Position numbers and translations under genes: made by a program. 64,000 bases of DNA from Halochromatium glycolicum (lineage in GTDB: Bacteria > Pseudomonadota > Gammaproteobacteria > Chromatiales > Chromatiaceae): contig NZ_NRSJ01000015.1 of NCBI RefSeq assembly GCF_016584085.1, forward strand, positions 23,091 to 87,090, in the 5' to 3' direction. Shown here in pieces: positions 40,229 to 50,529 of this stretch. Position 1 is the first letter of the stretch, and every line of letters begins with the position of its first letter. Under the pieces are notes generated by a model, which worked only from the letters and a program-made list of their open reading frames with translations, ran no database searches and was not told where the DNA came from.

Positions 40229-40876
40229 ATGTTGATCAAGCCGCCTCAAGACCCGCCTTGGCTCGAGCCGTTCTTGAGCCACTGCCATACGAAGCATTAC
40301 GAGAAGCACGTCGATTTCATCCGACGCGGCGAGCCCGCCGAGAGCCTCTACTACCTCGTGGAAGGCTCGGTGACCGCGTTGCTCGAGGACGACGACCGCC
40401 ATGAGCTGACCCTCGCCTACATCAATAAGGGTGAGTTCATCGGTGAGATGGGGTTATTCCAGGACCAGACCACGCGCAGTGTCATCGTGCGCACGCGCGA
40501 GCCCTGTAAGGTCGCTGAGGTGAGCTACGTGCGCGTCCAGCAGCTGCTCGAGCGGGAGCTGCGCGAGCACGCGCTCGGACTGATGTTCGCGATCGGCGGT
40601 CAGCTCGCTCAGCGGCTCAGGCAGACGAGCCGACAGGTCGGCGACCTGGCCTTCCTGGATGTGACCGGACGCATTGCCGGAGCACTGTTGCAGCTCTGCA
40701 AGCAGCCGGACGCGATGACGCACCCGGACGGCATGCAGATCCGGATCACCCGTCAAGACCTCGGCCGCATGGTCGGATGCTCACGCGAGATGGCCGGCCG
40801 CGTGCTGAAGGCCCTCGAGGAGAAGGGGCACATCAGCGTCTCTGGTAAGACCATCGTCGTGTTCGGTACGCGCTGA
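40229..40876 (+). CDS. crp: cAMP-receptor-like regulator CRP/Vfr
   Basis: A 215-residue global regulator. The cyclic-nucleotide pocket is in GEFIGEMGLFQDQTTRSVIVRT (Glu, Arg, Ser/Thr contacts). A long dimer helix follows, and the C-terminal HTH ends RITRQDLGRMVGCSREMAGRVLKALEEKGHI, with the recognition helix CSREMAGRVLK. Length and sequence are nearest to Vfr/CRP, not FNR; the N-terminal Fe-S cysteines are absent. An R1 MITE-like element starts 12 bases after its stop. Confidence 0.92.
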   Translation: MLIKPPQDPPWLEPFLSHCHTKHYEKHVDFIRRGEPAESLYYLVEGSVTALLEDDDRHELTLAYINKGEFIGEMGLFQDQTTRSVIVRTREPCKVAEVSYVRVQQLLERELREHALGLMFAIGGQLAQRLRQTSRQVGDLAFLDVTGRIAGALLQLCKQPDAMTHPDGMQIRITRQDLGRMVGCSREMAGRVLKALEEKGHISVSGKTIVVFGTR

Positions 40877-40888
40877 TCGGCTGCACTA

Positions 40889-41047
40889 AGGCGATTTCTG
40901 TCAAAGCTCATACCACCTTGCTGGTCTTTTCGCTCGCCTTCTTCGTCGCGCCGCCGGGAACATAGCCCGGCTATGTTCCCGGCGACGCTCCTCGAAGGCA
41001 AACGAACATCCTGCGCAATTCGGTACGAGCTTTTCCGGCAATCGCCT
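40889..41047 (+). repeat. MITE-like element (family R1), copy 2
   Basis: 159 bp with imperfect 26-bp terminal inverted repeats (AGGCGATTTCTG... / ...GGCAATCGCCT). A central palindrome (about 40957-40982) includes GGGAACATAGCCCGGC and its complement. It starts just after crp, whose transcript it could terminate or stabilise. Confidence 0.8.
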
Positions 41048-41144
41048 ACGCGCTTGTCCGTCCATAACGTGAACAGGACCTGCCGGCCGATCAGGTCGCG
41101 TTGCCCGCGAGCGAGAGATGCCTGTTCAGTTGATTCGCGAAGCC

Positions 41145-41233
41145 CCTAAGAAGCACTCACAGAATGCCCTCCATGGCCTACCAAATCCGCAACTTGTGCG
41201 GGCTAGCCGGGCATTTTGATAGGGCCTCTTAGG
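41145..41233 (+). repeat. CCTAAG-end repeat (family R2), reference copy
   Basis: 89 bp, beginning CCTAAGAAGC and ending GCCTCTTAGG, i.e. 10-bp inverted ends with one mismatch. GGGCATTTTGATAGGGC is the most conserved inner block. 41048-41144 shows no gene. Confidence 0.8.
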
Positions 41234-41272
41234 GCGCTTCTGGATCACAAACCGGCAAGCCGGCCCTTGCGG

Positions 41273-42076
41273 TCACTCGTCGGAGAAGAGCATCGCAAGG
41301 CGGGCGCCCGGGTCCTCGGCGCGCATCAGCGATTCCCCGATCAGGAAGGCATGGACACCATGGCCGCGCATCAGTGCGACGTCCTGAGCAGAATGGATGC
41401 CGCTTTCGGTGATCAGCAGCCGATCCTCCGGAATCCGGTCGACCAAGCCCAGCGTGGTCTGCAGATCGACCTCGAAGGTCCGCAGGTCGCGATTATTGAT
41501 GCCGATCAATTTACCCGGTAGCGAGAGGGCGCGATCGAGCTCGGTCGCATCGTGGACCTCGGTCAGCACATCGAGACCGAGGGTCCCGGCGAGCGTCGTG
41601 AGCTCGGCAAGGGCAGCCTCATCGAGACAGGCGGCGATCAGCAGGACGCAGTCGGCGCCGATTGCCCGGGCCTCGACGACCTGATAGGGATCGACGATGA
41701 AGTCCTTGCGGATCACCGGCAGCGGGCAGGCCGCACGGGCCTCGGCCAGATCGGTATCGGCGCCTTGGAAGAAATCCTGGTCGGTCAATACCGAGAGGCA
41801 GGTGGCGCCGGCACCGGCGTAGGCCCGAGCGATCTCGGCTGGCTGAAGATCAGGGCGCAGCAGACCCTTGCTTGGGCTCGCGCGTTTGATCTCGGCAATC
41901 ACCGCGGCCTGCCCGCTCGCAATACGCTCTGCAAGCCGGTCGGCAAAGCCTCGCACCGGATCGGACGAGGCCAGTCCAGCCTCGAGCGCCGCCCGCGATA
42001 CCCGTTCTTGGCGCTCGCGGACCTCTTCTCGCTTGCGCGCAACGATGCGTCTCAGGATGTCCGGGGTATCGCTCAT
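41273..42076 (-). CDS. trpC: Indole-3-glycerol-phosphate synthase
   Basis: A 267-residue TIM barrel catalysing ring closure in tryptophan synthesis. Typical motifs are [38 protein letters not shown] and LLITESGI. The start overlaps the trpD stop by 4 bp. The fused PRAI domain of enterics is absent. Confidence 0.95.
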   Translation of the reverse strand: MSDTPDILRRIVARKREEVRERQERVSRAALEAGLASSDPVRGFADRLAERIASGQAAVIAEIKRASPSKGLLRPDLQPAEIARAYAGAGATCLSVLTDQDFFQGADTDLAEARAACPLPVIRKDFIVDPYQVVEARAIGADCVLLIAACLDEAALAELTTLAGTLGLDVLTEVHDATELDRALSLPGKLIGINNRDLRTFEVDLQTTLGLVDRIPEDRLLITESGIHSAQDVALMRGHGVHAFLIGESLMRAEDPGARLAMLFSDE

Positions 42077-43119
42077 AGGGTCTTGGCCAACGCAATCAGC
42101 CTGTCGAAGCGCTTGCGCGCGTCGCCGGTCGTGATCATACGATCCGCGACGCGCACCGCTTCAGGCAGCGAATCGGCAAGGTCGGCAGCATAGATCGCGG
42201 CGCCGGCGTTGAGCACCACGATATCGCGGGCCGGTGAGGGATGGTCCGCAAGCACACTCTCCAGCAAGCGGAGACTCTGGTCGGGTCCATCGACGCGGAT
42301 CGAATCCAGCGGCGAGCGAGCGAGGCCGAAGTCCTCAGGGCCGATACTGTAGCGGGTGATCACGCCCTGCTTGAGCTCGGCGACCTCGGTGCGCTCGGCG
42401 ATGCTGATCTCGTCGAGCCCGTCATGGGCGTGCACGACGAGCACATGCTCCGAACCGAGCCGTTGCAGGGTCTCGGCAAGGGGCTCCAGCAGATGCTCCG
42501 AGAACACACCGAGAACCTGACGGGTGACGCCGGCGGGATTGGTCAGCGGACCAAGCACATTGAAGAGCGTACGGACGCCGAGCTCGCGTCGTGGCGCGAT
42601 CGCATGCTTCATCGCGCCGTGGTGCGCCGGGGCAAACATGAAGCCGACGCCGATCTCGCGCACACACCGGGCGACCTGCTCGGGACCGAGGTCCAGACGC
42701 AACCCAGCCGCCTCGAGCACATCGGCAGCGCCGGACTTCGACGAGACCGAGCGGTTGCCATGCTTGGCGACATGACAGCCCGCTGCGGCGGCGACGAAGA
42801 TGCTGGTCGTCGACACATTGAAGGTCCCGGAGGCGTCCCCGCCGGTCCCGACGATATCGACGGTATGGGGCAGGGTGCCAAGGTCGACGCCGGTCGCGAG
42901 TGAACGCATCACCTGAGCGGCAGCGGCGATCTCTGTGACCGTCTCGCCCTTGAGCCGCAGGGCGATCAGAAAACCGGCGACCTGCGCATCGCTGGCCTGA
43001 CCGGTCATGATCGCGTCCATCGCAGCGGTCATCGTCGCATCGTCCAGGTCGCTGCCGTCGACGAGCTGTGCGATCACCTGCTTGATGGGCACCCCCGGTG
43101 CTAGCGTTTGTGCAGCCAT
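42073..43119 (-). CDS. trpD: Anthranilate phosphoribosyltransferase
   Basis: A 348-residue enzyme. PRPP-binding is in [20 protein letters not shown], with [19 protein letters not shown] and [20 protein letters not shown] following. The start shares one base with the DUF4332 gene stop. trpE and trpG are not in the window. Confidence 0.95.
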   Translation of the reverse strand: MAAQTLAPGVPIKQVIAQLVDGSDLDDATMTAAMDAIMTGQASDAQVAGFLIALRLKGETVTEIAAAAQVMRSLATGVDLGTLPHTVDIVGTGGDASGTFNVSTTSIFVAAAAGCHVAKHGNRSVSSKSGAADVLEAAGLRLDLGPEQVARCVREIGVGFMFAPAHHGAMKHAIAPRRELGVRTLFNVLGPLTNPAGVTRQVLGVFSEHLLEPLAETLQRLGSEHVLVVHAHDGLDEISIAERTEVAELKQGVITRYSIGPEDFGLARSPLDSIRVDGPDQSLRLLESVLADHPSPARDIVVLNAGAAIYAADLADSLPEAVRVADRMITTGDARKRFDRLIALAKTL

Positions 43120-43526
43120 CAGTAGGTCAGCAGCTTTGGCAGCTCTTTTGCCTGCGCAATCCAGTCGCTGACCTGCTCGGCCGTCGGTGGTCGCTGCGAC
43201 AGCTGCATCGCATCATTGGTCGCGACCAATTTCGCATGCAGATTCTCCGCATTGCGGGTGGCCAGCTCCTTGACCGTATCGACCCCGGCATTCTCCAGCA
43301 GGTCCGAATAGACGCCCGAGACGCCTTTGATTCGGGCCAGATCGGCGCGATTCGCGAGCTCAAGGATCGTAGCCGTGTCGCAGCCAGACTGGCTCGCCAT
43401 GCGCTTGCGCTGTTCCGGTGTGGCCGCCGCCTCAACCAAGGCATCGCTGTCCTTGATCCCCTCGGCGGTGAGGGTCGCGATCAGGTCATCACTCGCTCCG
43501 CGCAGCGTATTCAGCGGCGTTGGCAT
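43119..43526 (-). CDS. DUF4332 helix-hairpin-helix protein
   Basis: A 135-residue protein with repeated helix-hairpin-helix elements ([43 protein letters not shown]). This matches DUF4332, which has structure similar to DNA/RNA-binding HhH tandem domains. No enzymatic motif is present. It is the first gene of the trpD-trpC unit; a relation to tryptophan synthesis is not evident. Confidence 0.8.
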   Translation of the reverse strand: MPTPLNTLRGASDDLIATLTAEGIKDSDALVEAAATPEQRKRMASQSGCDTATILELANRADLARIKGVSGVYSDLLENAGVDTVKELATRNAENLHAKLVATNDAMQLSQRPPTAEQVSDWIAQAKELPKLLTY

Positions 43527-43696
43527 GGTTCCAGGTCTCCTCAGGTAAGCATGGTTGGCCTAAGAGGTAAGGATAAACGATTCGACGCGAGCGAGTACCG
43601 CGGTCAAGCAGGGGCTTCAGGCGTTTTGCTTGACAGCCGCGGGGAAGGTTCGCAGCATCAGGCGCTGTCGATGCCGACGGCTTTGCTGGATCGAAG

Positions 43697-44326
43697 ATGT
43701 TACCCAGATTATCTGCACTGCAATGGACGCTCTTCATAGCGTTCCTCGCCTTCTACGGTTTCGCGGTCTTTGCGCTGACCCGAGATTACTACCTGCGCCA
43801 TCCGCTGACCCCGGCAGCCGGTGCCGATGCGCCTCATCAGCTGCCTGCAGGGCAACAGGCGGATGCGCGGGCGCTTGGAGCGCGGATGCGTCAGGCACTC
43901 GATGGGGCGCCTGATGGGAGCGAGATTGGGAGCGAGATCGATCTCGGCTCGACCGATAGCGCTGCCCTGGCTGCGGCGGCGGACCGCCTGTTCGTCGCCC
44001 GGCGATTCGATGAGGCGATCCCGGTCTATCAGCGCGTGCTCGAGCTCGAGCCCGACGATGCCGACACCCGCAACGACCTGGGTCTCGCGCTGCACTACAC
44101 CGGTCGCTCAGAAGAGGCGATCGCGATGTTGCGCAAGGGTGCCAAAGAAGCACCCGCGTTCCAGCGGATCTGGCTGAGCCTTGGATTCGTCGCGCTGCAA
44201 GCCGGGGACATTGCCCAAGCACGTGATGCGCTCGAGCGGGCTGAAGCCATTGCTCCAAGCACCGAGGTGGGACGTGAGGCCGCACGGCTGCTCGGCGTGC
44301 TGAACGAGGCCGAGGCGCCGTCCTGA
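43697..44326 (+). CDS. Membrane-anchored TPR protein
   Basis: A 209-residue protein with an N-terminal membrane segment (LQWTLFIAFLAFYGFAVFAL). An Ala-rich linker is followed by about three tetratricopeptide repeats (ADRLFVARRFDEAIPVYQRVLELEPDDADTRNDLGLALHYTGRSEEAIAMLRKG). These usually serve as protein-contact scaffolds in the periplasm. Partners are unknown. Confidence 0.8.
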   Translation: MLPRLSALQWTLFIAFLAFYGFAVFALTRDYYLRHPLTPAAGADAPHQLPAGQQADARALGARMRQALDGAPDGSEIGSEIDLGSTDSAALAAAADRLFVARRFDEAIPVYQRVLELEPDDADTRNDLGLALHYTGRSEEAIAMLRKGAKEAPAFQRIWLSLGFVALQAGDIAQARDALERAEAIAPSTEVGREAARLLGVLNEAEAPS

Positions 44327-44430
44327 TCGACGGTGACGCGTTCGAATCCCGGCCGCGGGCTCGCGCGCGCTGCCCGCCCGGACGGCAAACCCCAGGGGAT
44401 TCCCGGTAGAGCTTCGATCAGCGGGCGAGG

Positions 44431-45786
44431 CTATTTGCCGATGCAGAACTCGCTGAAGATCCGGCCGAGCAGCTCGTCCGAGGCCACCTCGCCGGTGATC
44501 TCCCCGAGAGACGCCTGCGCTTGACGCAGTTCCTCTGCGATCAATTCCGGCGCCGCTGCGATGCGCGAGGCGTCCCTTGCGGCCTTGAGCTGTTCGAGCG
44601 CGCGCTGCAGTGCGTCCACATGACGGCGCCGGGCTGAGAACTCCCCGGAATCCGGTCCCTGATAGCCGGCAACGGCCTTGAGGTACTGGCGGAAAGCATC
44701 CATGCCGGCACCGGTCAGCACGGAGCAAGCGACCTCCGTGACCCCGTCCGCGCGCTCGCGTACTCCAGCGGCGCGGCCGCTGCGGTCGATCTTGTTCCGA
44801 AGCAGGGTGATCGGAGCACCGGTCGGCAGGGCCTCGGCGATGTCCCGTGGGATCGAGGGTTCCGCCTCGGGAGACTGGGTATCGTCGGTCAGCAGGATGA
44901 CGTGGTCGGCCTGAGCGATCTCGGCGCGGGCACGCCGAACCCCCTCCTGTTCGATCGGATCGGTGGCAGCGCGCAGGCCGGCTGTATCGACTAGGCGGAT
45001 CGGTAGACCGTCGAGCTGGATCTCGGCCCGCAGCAGATCACGGGTGGTACCGGGGATCTCGGTCACGATCGCGGCGTCGCTGCCGACCAGGGCATTGAGC
45101 AGGCTCGATTTGCCGGCATTCGGTGGTCCCGCGATCACGACCATCAGGCCGTCCCGGATCAATTCACCCTGATGGGTGCGGCTGAGCAGGCCTTCCGCGG
45201 CCGCGATGAGCTCATCGAAGGCTGCCGGCTCGACCGGGCGCGCGTCCAGTTCCTCGTCGGGAAAGTCTAGGCCGGCCTCGATCAGGACGCGCAGGTGCGT
45301 CAACCCCTCGACCAATGCTCGGACATGGCGCGAGAAGATGCCCTGGAGGCTGCGGCTTGCGAGCCGGGCCTGAGTCGCGGTCGCAGCCTGGATCAGGTCG
45401 GCGATCGCCTCGGCCTGCGCGAGATCGAGCTTGCCGTTCAGGAATGCCCGTTCCGTGAATTCGCCGGGCCGGGCCGAACGGGCTCCGGCGCCTAGCACCC
45501 GTGCGAGCACGAGGTCGAGCAGCCGGGGTCCGCCATGGCCCTGCAGCTCCAACAGGTCCTCACCGGTGAAGGAGGCCGGCGACGGAAACCAAAGCGCAAC
45601 CCCTTGGTCGAGCACGTCGCCGGTCTCGCCGCGAAAGGATCGCAGACTCGCCTGGCGTGGCGGCGGGAGATCGCCAAGCATCGCCTTGGCAATCTGCCGC
45701 GTCCCAGGCCCTGAGATGCGGATGATGCCGATCGCACCGGCTCCCGGCGGGGTCGCGATCGCCGCGATGGTCTCTTGGCCGTCCAT
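44431..45786 (-). CDS. mnmE: tRNA modification GTPase MnmE
   Basis: With MnmG it modifies U34 of certain tRNAs. The 451-residue protein starts at MDGQETIAAIATPPGAGAIG. The GTPase domain shows GPPNAGKSSLLNALVG, the TTRD switch, DTAGLR and NKID. The protein ends with the reactive CIGK. The usual downstream mnmG-rsmG-parA-parB genes are absent; a TPR gene and trp genes follow instead. Confidence 0.95.
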   Translation of the reverse strand: MDGQETIAAIATPPGAGAIGIIRISGPGTRQIAKAMLGDLPPPRQASLRSFRGETGDVLDQGVALWFPSPASFTGEDLLELQGHGGPRLLDLVLARVLGAGARSARPGEFTERAFLNGKLDLAQAEAIADLIQAATATQARLASRSLQGIFSRHVRALVEGLTHLRVLIEAGLDFPDEELDARPVEPAAFDELIAAAEGLLSRTHQGELIRDGLMVVIAGPPNAGKSSLLNALVGSDAAIVTEIPGTTRDLLRAEIQLDGLPIRLVDTAGLRAATDPIEQEGVRRARAEIAQADHVILLTDDTQSPEAEPSIPRDIAEALPTGAPITLLRNKIDRSGRAAGVRERADGVTEVACSVLTGAGMDAFRQYLKAVAGYQGPDSGEFSARRRHVDALQRALEQLKAARDASRIAAAPELIAEELRQAQASLGEITGEVASDELLGRIFSEFCIGK

Positions 45787-45924
45787 CAATGACGGGCATC
45801 CAACGCCATGGGCCGGCACGGCCCTCGACGGCAAGCCGATCGGGTTGTTGTGATCAGCCACGCGGGAGTCAGCATCCAGGGTGTGGCATCACCCCATCCG
45901 CGTCGGACGCAGATGGTCGTCGCG

Positions 45925-47631
45925 TCAGCGGGCCTTCTTCGTGCTTCCACCACCCTGTGCCGCTGCCTTCTCGACCTTACGCGTGATGTACCACTGCTGG
46001 GTGATCGAGAGCAGATTGTTGACCGTCCAGTAGAGCACGAGACCCGCAGGGAAGAAGGCGAAGAACACCGTGAACACGAACGGCAGGGCCATGAAGATCT
46101 TGGCCTGCATCGGGTCCGGCGGCGGCGGGTTCAGCTTCTGCTGCACGAACATCGAGACACCCATGATCAGCGGCAGCACATAGAACGGATCGGGCTCAGT
46201 GAGGTTATCGAGCCAGAGGATAAAGGGCGCGTGACGCAGCTCCACGCTTTCCAACAGCACCCAGTAGAGCGCGATGAAGACCGGGATCTGGACCAGGATG
46301 GGCAGACAGCCACCGAGCGGATTGATCTTTTCCTTCTTATAGAGCTCCATGAAGGCCTGGTTCAGCTTCTCCTTGTCGTCGCCATAACGGTCCTTCAGGG
46401 CCTGGATGCGCGGTGTCATCTTGCGCATATTGGCCATGGACTTATAGCTAGTCTCGGAGAGCTTGTAGAACGCCGCCTTGATCAGGATCGTCAGGATAAT
46501 GATGGCCCAGCCCCAGTTGCCGACGACCGAGTGAATCAGGCTCAGCAGCCAGAAGATCGGCTCGGCCAGGATCGTGAGCCAACCGTAGTCGACCGCCAGC
46601 TCGAGGCCGGGGGCGATCTCAGCCAACCGATCTTGGAGCTTCGGGCCGGCAAAGAGGCGGCTCTCGAAGCGGTGGCTCGCACCGGCCGGGATGGCGACGG
46701 CCGGCGAATAGGTCCCGATGATGTAACGGCTGTCGCCGCCGACGACCTTCGTATAGAAGGTCTCTTCGACGCCGGCGGGAGGGATCCACGCGGCCATGAA
46801 GTAGTGCTGGATCATCGCGACCCAGCCGTCCGCGACGGTCACATCGAGCGGGCGCTTCGACATCTCATCGAAGGACTCCTTCTTGTACTTGACCTCCGGC
46901 CCGTAGTAGACGCCGCCCGTGTAGGTATGGATGAAGCTGGACTTGCCCGGGTCGTAGAGCTCGGTTCGCTGCAGCTGCTGATAGTCACGCGCGGAGATCG
47001 GCGTTTCGCTTCCGTTGATGAGTTCTTGACTGGCATGGACCAGGTACCGGCCCCGCTCGAAACGATAGCGCTTGATGACCTCGAGGCCGGCCTCGTTCTG
47101 CCAGGTCAGCTCGACCGTTAAGGCGTCCTCGTCATCGCCGAGGCGGTAGCGGTCTCGGGCGGCTGAGAAGATTGCATCGTGAGTCGGCAGATCGCTATTC
47201 GGACCACCGAGCAGCCCGGACTGAACGATGAACATATTCGGCGGCGCCGGCTTCAGTAGCTGAAGGGGCGTCGTTGGATCATCGGCATCCTGGCGATAGT
47301 TGAGCAGTTCCAGGCTCTGGATCGTGCCGCCGCGCGGTGAGATCTCGGCACGGAGCACGTCCGTCTCGACCACAATCGAGCCTGCGGCAGAAACCGCCGA
47401 GGTCGGCGATTGATCGGGAGCGGCCGCGTCAAGCGTCGGCGCAGCCACCGCCGGAGCGTCCGGCGTGTCCGCAGATCGGTCCGATGACCCTGGGGAGGCC
47501 GGCGGGGACGACTCAGCACCGGTGGGCGAGTCGATGACCGGAGGTGTCCCGTAATCCTCGACCCATGCCTGGTAGATCAGGAACAGGACGAAGGCGAGCG
47601 CGAGGATCAGGATCAGGCGCATGTTTTCCAT
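45925..47631 (-). CDS. yidC: Membrane protein insertase YidC
   Basis: A 568-residue insertase. It has an N-terminal membrane segment (LILILALAFVLFLIYQAWV), a Ser/Ala/Pro linker and a large periplasmic domain (about residues 75-350). The five-helix core includes LSETSYKSMANMRKMTPRI and the cytoplasmic loop KLNQAFMELYKKEKINPLGG. The C-terminal tail is Lys-rich. Order rpmH-rnpA-yidD-yidC-mnmE is the standard one. Confidence 0.95.
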   Translation of the reverse strand: MENMRLILILALAFVLFLIYQAWVEDYGTPPVIDSPTGAESSPPASPGSSDRSADTPDAPAVAAPTLDAAAPDQSPTSAVSAAGSIVVETDVLRAEISPRGGTIQSLELLNYRQDADDPTTPLQLLKPAPPNMFIVQSGLLGGPNSDLPTHDAIFSAARDRYRLGDDEDALTVELTWQNEAGLEVIKRYRFERGRYLVHASQELINGSETPISARDYQQLQRTELYDPGKSSFIHTYTGGVYYGPEVKYKKESFDEMSKRPLDVTVADGWVAMIQHYFMAAWIPPAGVEETFYTKVVGGDSRYIIGTYSPAVAIPAGASHRFESRLFAGPKLQDRLAEIAPGLELAVDYGWLTILAEPIFWLLSLIHSVVGNWGWAIIILTILIKAAFYKLSETSYKSMANMRKMTPRIQALKDRYGDDKEKLNQAFMELYKKEKINPLGGCLPILVQIPVFIALYWVLLESVELRHAPFILWLDNLTEPDPFYVLPLIMGVSMFVQQKLNPPPPDPMQAKIFMALPFVFTVFFAFFPAGLVLYWTVNNLLSITQQWYITRKVEKAAAQGGGSTKKAR

Positions 47632-47656
47632 GACGGCAGACGACTTGCGCTAAGGG

Positions 47657-47926
47657 TTAATCGGAAGACTGTGACCGGGAATCGCAGCCGCAAGGAGCGG
47701 CCGAGGTTGCCGGCGGCACGGGATCCACTCCGCCGGGATGCCATGGATGACAACGCAGCAGCCGCTTGAGCCCAAGCCAGGAGCCGCGCAGCACGCCATG
47801 CTGTTCCACCGCCTCGATCGCATATTGAGAACAGCTTGGATAGAAGCGGCAATGCTGACCGAGCAGCGGGCTGAGAAACAGCTGGTAGGCCCGCAACAGC
47901 AGCCGGACCAGACGTCGTGCAGTCAT
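47657..47926 (-). CDS. yidD: Membrane protein insertion efficiency factor YidD
   Basis: An 89-residue protein with the family's Cys-containing core ([43 protein letters not shown]). The ATG at 47926 ([14 protein letters not shown]) is chosen; it overlaps the rnpA stop by 4 bp. The longer frame has no support. Confidence 0.92.
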   Translation of the reverse strand: MTARRLVRLLLRAYQLFLSPLLGQHCRFYPSCSQYAIEAVEQHGVLRGSWLGLKRLLRCHPWHPGGVDPVPPATSAAPCGCDSRSQSSD

Positions 47927-48363
47927 CGGCAGATGCGTTTCCAGTGTGCGTCCAATGAGGCGCGCAGCGACGGGTTGTCGGCGCTCGTGGCGGCGCGGCG
48001 GCACAATACCACGACATCGACCCCAGGCAAGCGGTCGCGCACGTGCCGGAAGCTCTCCCGAATCACCCGCTTGATCCGGTTACGGGCAACCGACCGCGCG
48101 GCACAGCGTTTCGAGATCGCGAGGCCCAGTCTTGGGCGCCTCGTCGAACCGATGCGGTTTCGATCCCGATTCGAGGGAGCCTGAGGGCGAGCGAGGACGG
48201 TGAAGTAGCGGTCCGCAGATCGGGTGGGCGATTCAAAGACGCGGTTGAATTCGGAGGAATGCAGCAGACGCGCAGAGCGCGGCAGCGCGAAACGCGACGC
48301 GGACGGCGAGCCCAGCGCGTGATCATCGTGACGGTCTGGTCGCTGCCGCGAGTGGTTCGGCAA
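47923..48363 (-). CDS. rnpA: Ribonuclease P protein component
   Basis: A 146-residue basic protein. The RNR motif is [17 protein letters not shown], with [20 protein letters not shown] near the N-terminus. The only in-frame start is a TTG at 48363, three bases after the rpmH stop, so translation is presumably coupled. An N-terminal stretch of about 25 residues ahead of the core is longer than in E. coli. Confidence 0.9.
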   Translation of the reverse strand: MPNHSRQRPDRHDDHALGSPSASRFALPRSARLLHSSEFNRVFESPTRSADRYFTVLARPQAPSNRDRNRIGSTRRPRLGLAISKRCAARSVARNRIKRVIRESFRHVRDRLPGVDVVVLCRRAATSADNPSLRASLDAHWKRICR

Positions 48364-48366
48364 CGC

Positions 48367-48501
48367 TTAGGACGTCAGCCGGGCGCGCCCTTTGGCGCGA
48401 CGCGCCTGTAAGACCTTACGGCCGTTACGGGTCGCACTGCGTGCACGGAAGCCGTGGGCTCGGGCGCGCTTCAGTCGGCTGGGCTTGAAAGTCTGTTTCA
48501 C
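48367..48501 (-). CDS. rpmH: 50S ribosomal protein L34
   Basis: A 44-residue protein, [20 protein letters not shown] and so on to RARLTS, with the usual length. The start is GTG at 48501, because GGAG lies 8 bases upstream. The ATG at 48507 would be only 2 bases from it. Confidence 0.93.
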   Translation of the reverse strand: MKQTFKPSRLKRARAHGFRARSATRNGRKVLQARRAKGRARLTS

Positions 48502-48507
48502 GAGCAT

Positions 48508-48985
48508 GTCTCCACGAGTGTGACCCGGTAGCCGGATCGAACGGTCGTTAGTCGGATTCGGGTGCCCGTCGGAGCGGTGCTGAGACGGTGCAAAGGGCGG
48601 GTTGCGACCGAGACTGGTTGCGCGCCTAGAAAGGGCAGCGAACAGGGTCTTGCGCGACTCGGCGGGCGCTCGTCATCGGCAGTAGACAACAGGCCGGGCG
48701 AACCCAGGAAGCAAGACCGCGCATCTTACATAGGTAGGGATAACGGGGTCAATGCATCGGGTCAATCTTCAGCAATGAGCCGCTGTTCCACGGCTGTGGA
48801 TAAGTGGTCGTTGTCGGTCTAGACTGGAAGGTTTCGGCGCGCGTGAACCCTCTACGTCATACCCAGCCCGGAGCCCTCGACGCGCAAGCGCCACTCGCTT
48901 GCGCCATTGGCTTGGGTCGGGCAGGCCTGCCCCGTACCGCCCGCGCATCAGACCCACCGACACGACCAACCGAGGTGATCGGCCA
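48508..48985. promoter_or_regulatory. rpmH-dnaA divergent intergenic region
   Basis: 478 bases with no gene. A perfect DnaA box in reverse (TGTGGATAA) lies at 48795-48803, the position for autoregulation of dnaA or for an origin. I see no second good box and no long AT-rich stretch here. Confidence 0.6.
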
Positions 48986-50335
48986 ATGCCGAAGCTCTGG
49001 AACCAGTGCACCAGTCTACTGAAGCAAGACCTCAGCGACTCCGAGTTCAACACCTGGATCATGCCGCTGCAGGCCAGCGAAGAGGGTAGCCGTTTGCGGC
49101 TGTTCGCCCCGAACCGTTTCGTCAAGGACTGGGTGAAGCAACACTATGAGCAGCGGATTGCGTCCCTGTGCATCGGCGTCAGCGAGGGGCGGATCGAGCA
49201 TGTGAGCTTCGAGATCGGGACCTCGCGACGCGCCGAGCAAGGCAGCGGCGATGGGACAACGGCAGATCGAGCGGGCTCAGCCGGGGCGCAGGGCGACCTC
49301 GAGCAACGCCGGTCGGAATCGGGCCTGAACCGAAGCTTCAATTTCGAGACCTTCGTCGAGGGCAAGTCCAACCAGATCGCGCGCGCCGCGTCGATTCAGA
49401 TCGGCCAGAACCCCGGTACAGCGTACAACCCGCTGTTCGTCTACGGCGGCGTGGGGCTCGGTAAGACACATCTGATGCACGCGATCGGGAACTCGATCCT
49501 GGATGCGAATCAGGAGGCACGGGTCATCTATGTCCATTCGGAACGCTTCGTCTCCGACATGATCCGGGCGCTGCAGCACAACGAGATCGATCGGTTCAAG
49601 AAGCGCTACCGCCGGGTCAATGTGCTTCTGATCGATGATGTGCAATTCTTCGCCGGCAAGGACCGCTCCCAAGAGGAGTTCTTCCACACCTTCAACGCCC
49701 TGTTCGAGGCCCAGCAACAGATCGTCCTCTCGAGCGACCGTTTCCCGAAGGAGGTGAGCGGTCTCGAAGAGCGGCTGCGGTCAAGATTCGGCTGGGGCTT
49801 GACGGTCGCGATCGAGCCGCCGGATCTGGAGACCCGGGTGGCGATCCTGCACAGCAAGGCGACGCTGCTCGGCACCGAGCTACCGGATGAGGTCGCGTTC
49901 TTCGTCGCCAAGCGGGTGCGCTCGAACATTCGCGAGCTCGAAGGCGCTTTACGGAGGCTCGCGGCGAACTCACGATTTCTCGGTGTCCCGATCAGTGTCG
50001 ACTTCGCGAAGGATGCACTGCGCGACATGCTCGTCGCCCAGGACAAGCAGGTCTCGATCGAGAACATCCAGAAGGCCGTCGCTGCGCACTACAAGATTCG
50101 CGTCAACGATCTGCTCTCGGCGAGTCGTTCACGGTCCATTGCACGCCCGCGGCAGGTGGCGATGAGTCTGGCGAAGGAGCTGACGAAGCACAGCCTGCCC
50201 GAGATCGGTAAGGCGTTCGGTGGGCGCGACCATAGCACCGTGATCCATGCCGCCCGCAAGATCGCTGAGCTGCGAGCCAGCGATACGCTGATCGAAGAGG
50301 ACTATAAGATCCTGTTAAGGACGCTGCAGAGCTAG
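48986..50335 (+). CDS. dnaA: Chromosomal replication initiator DnaA
   Basis: A 449-residue AAA+ initiator. Domain I is [29 protein letters not shown]. Domain III has Walker [17 protein letters not shown], Walker [13 protein letters not shown] and [21 protein letters not shown]. Domain IV ends in the DNA-binding signature [16 protein letters not shown]. The ATG at 48986 is canonical; the longer frame starting at 48899 has no support. Confidence 0.97.
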   Translation: MPKLWNQCTSLLKQDLSDSEFNTWIMPLQASEEGSRLRLFAPNRFVKDWVKQHYEQRIASLCIGVSEGRIEHVSFEIGTSRRAEQGSGDGTTADRAGSAGAQGDLEQRRSESGLNRSFNFETFVEGKSNQIARAASIQIGQNPGTAYNPLFVYGGVGLGKTHLMHAIGNSILDANQEARVIYVHSERFVSDMIRALQHNEIDRFKKRYRRVNVLLIDDVQFFAGKDRSQEEFFHTFNALFEAQQQIVLSSDRFPKEVSGLEERLRSRFGWGLTVAIEPPDLETRVAILHSKATLLGTELPDEVAFFVAKRVRSNIRELEGALRRLAANSRFLGVPISVDFAKDALRDMLVAQDKQVSIENIQKAVAAHYKIRVNDLLSASRSRSIARPRQVAMSLAKELTKHSLPEIGKAFGGRDHSTVIHAARKIAELRASDTLIEEDYKILLRTLQS

Positions 50336-50529
50336 CTGTGGACAACCGGTGGATGGATTCGCAGCGGAAAGCTATCCACAGGTCATCGACATCAAACCGG
50401 CCCGCTCCGCCCCCGGTTCGTTAGGCCCGTAAACGGTAAAAAATCATTGGGTTAAGGCATGAGGGCGGCTTATCCACGGACCTTATCACTACGACTATTC
50501 TTAATGTTCAAGATGAGAGTAATAGGCTG
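50336..50529. other. Candidate oriC (dnaA-dnaN interval)
   Basis: 194 bases with three DnaA-box-like sites: TGTGGACAA (50337-50345), CTATCCACA (50372-50380) and TTATCCACG (50470-50478), each one mismatch from TTATNCACA. They surround AT-rich stretches (50440-50460 and 50480-50520) that could be an unwinding element. The functional origin could equally use the rpmH-dnaA interval. Confidence 0.55.

Noticed and set aside
45808..47121. A 437-codon frame opposite yidC
   Set aside because: Complementary-strand shadow in GC-rich DNA; yidC is certain.
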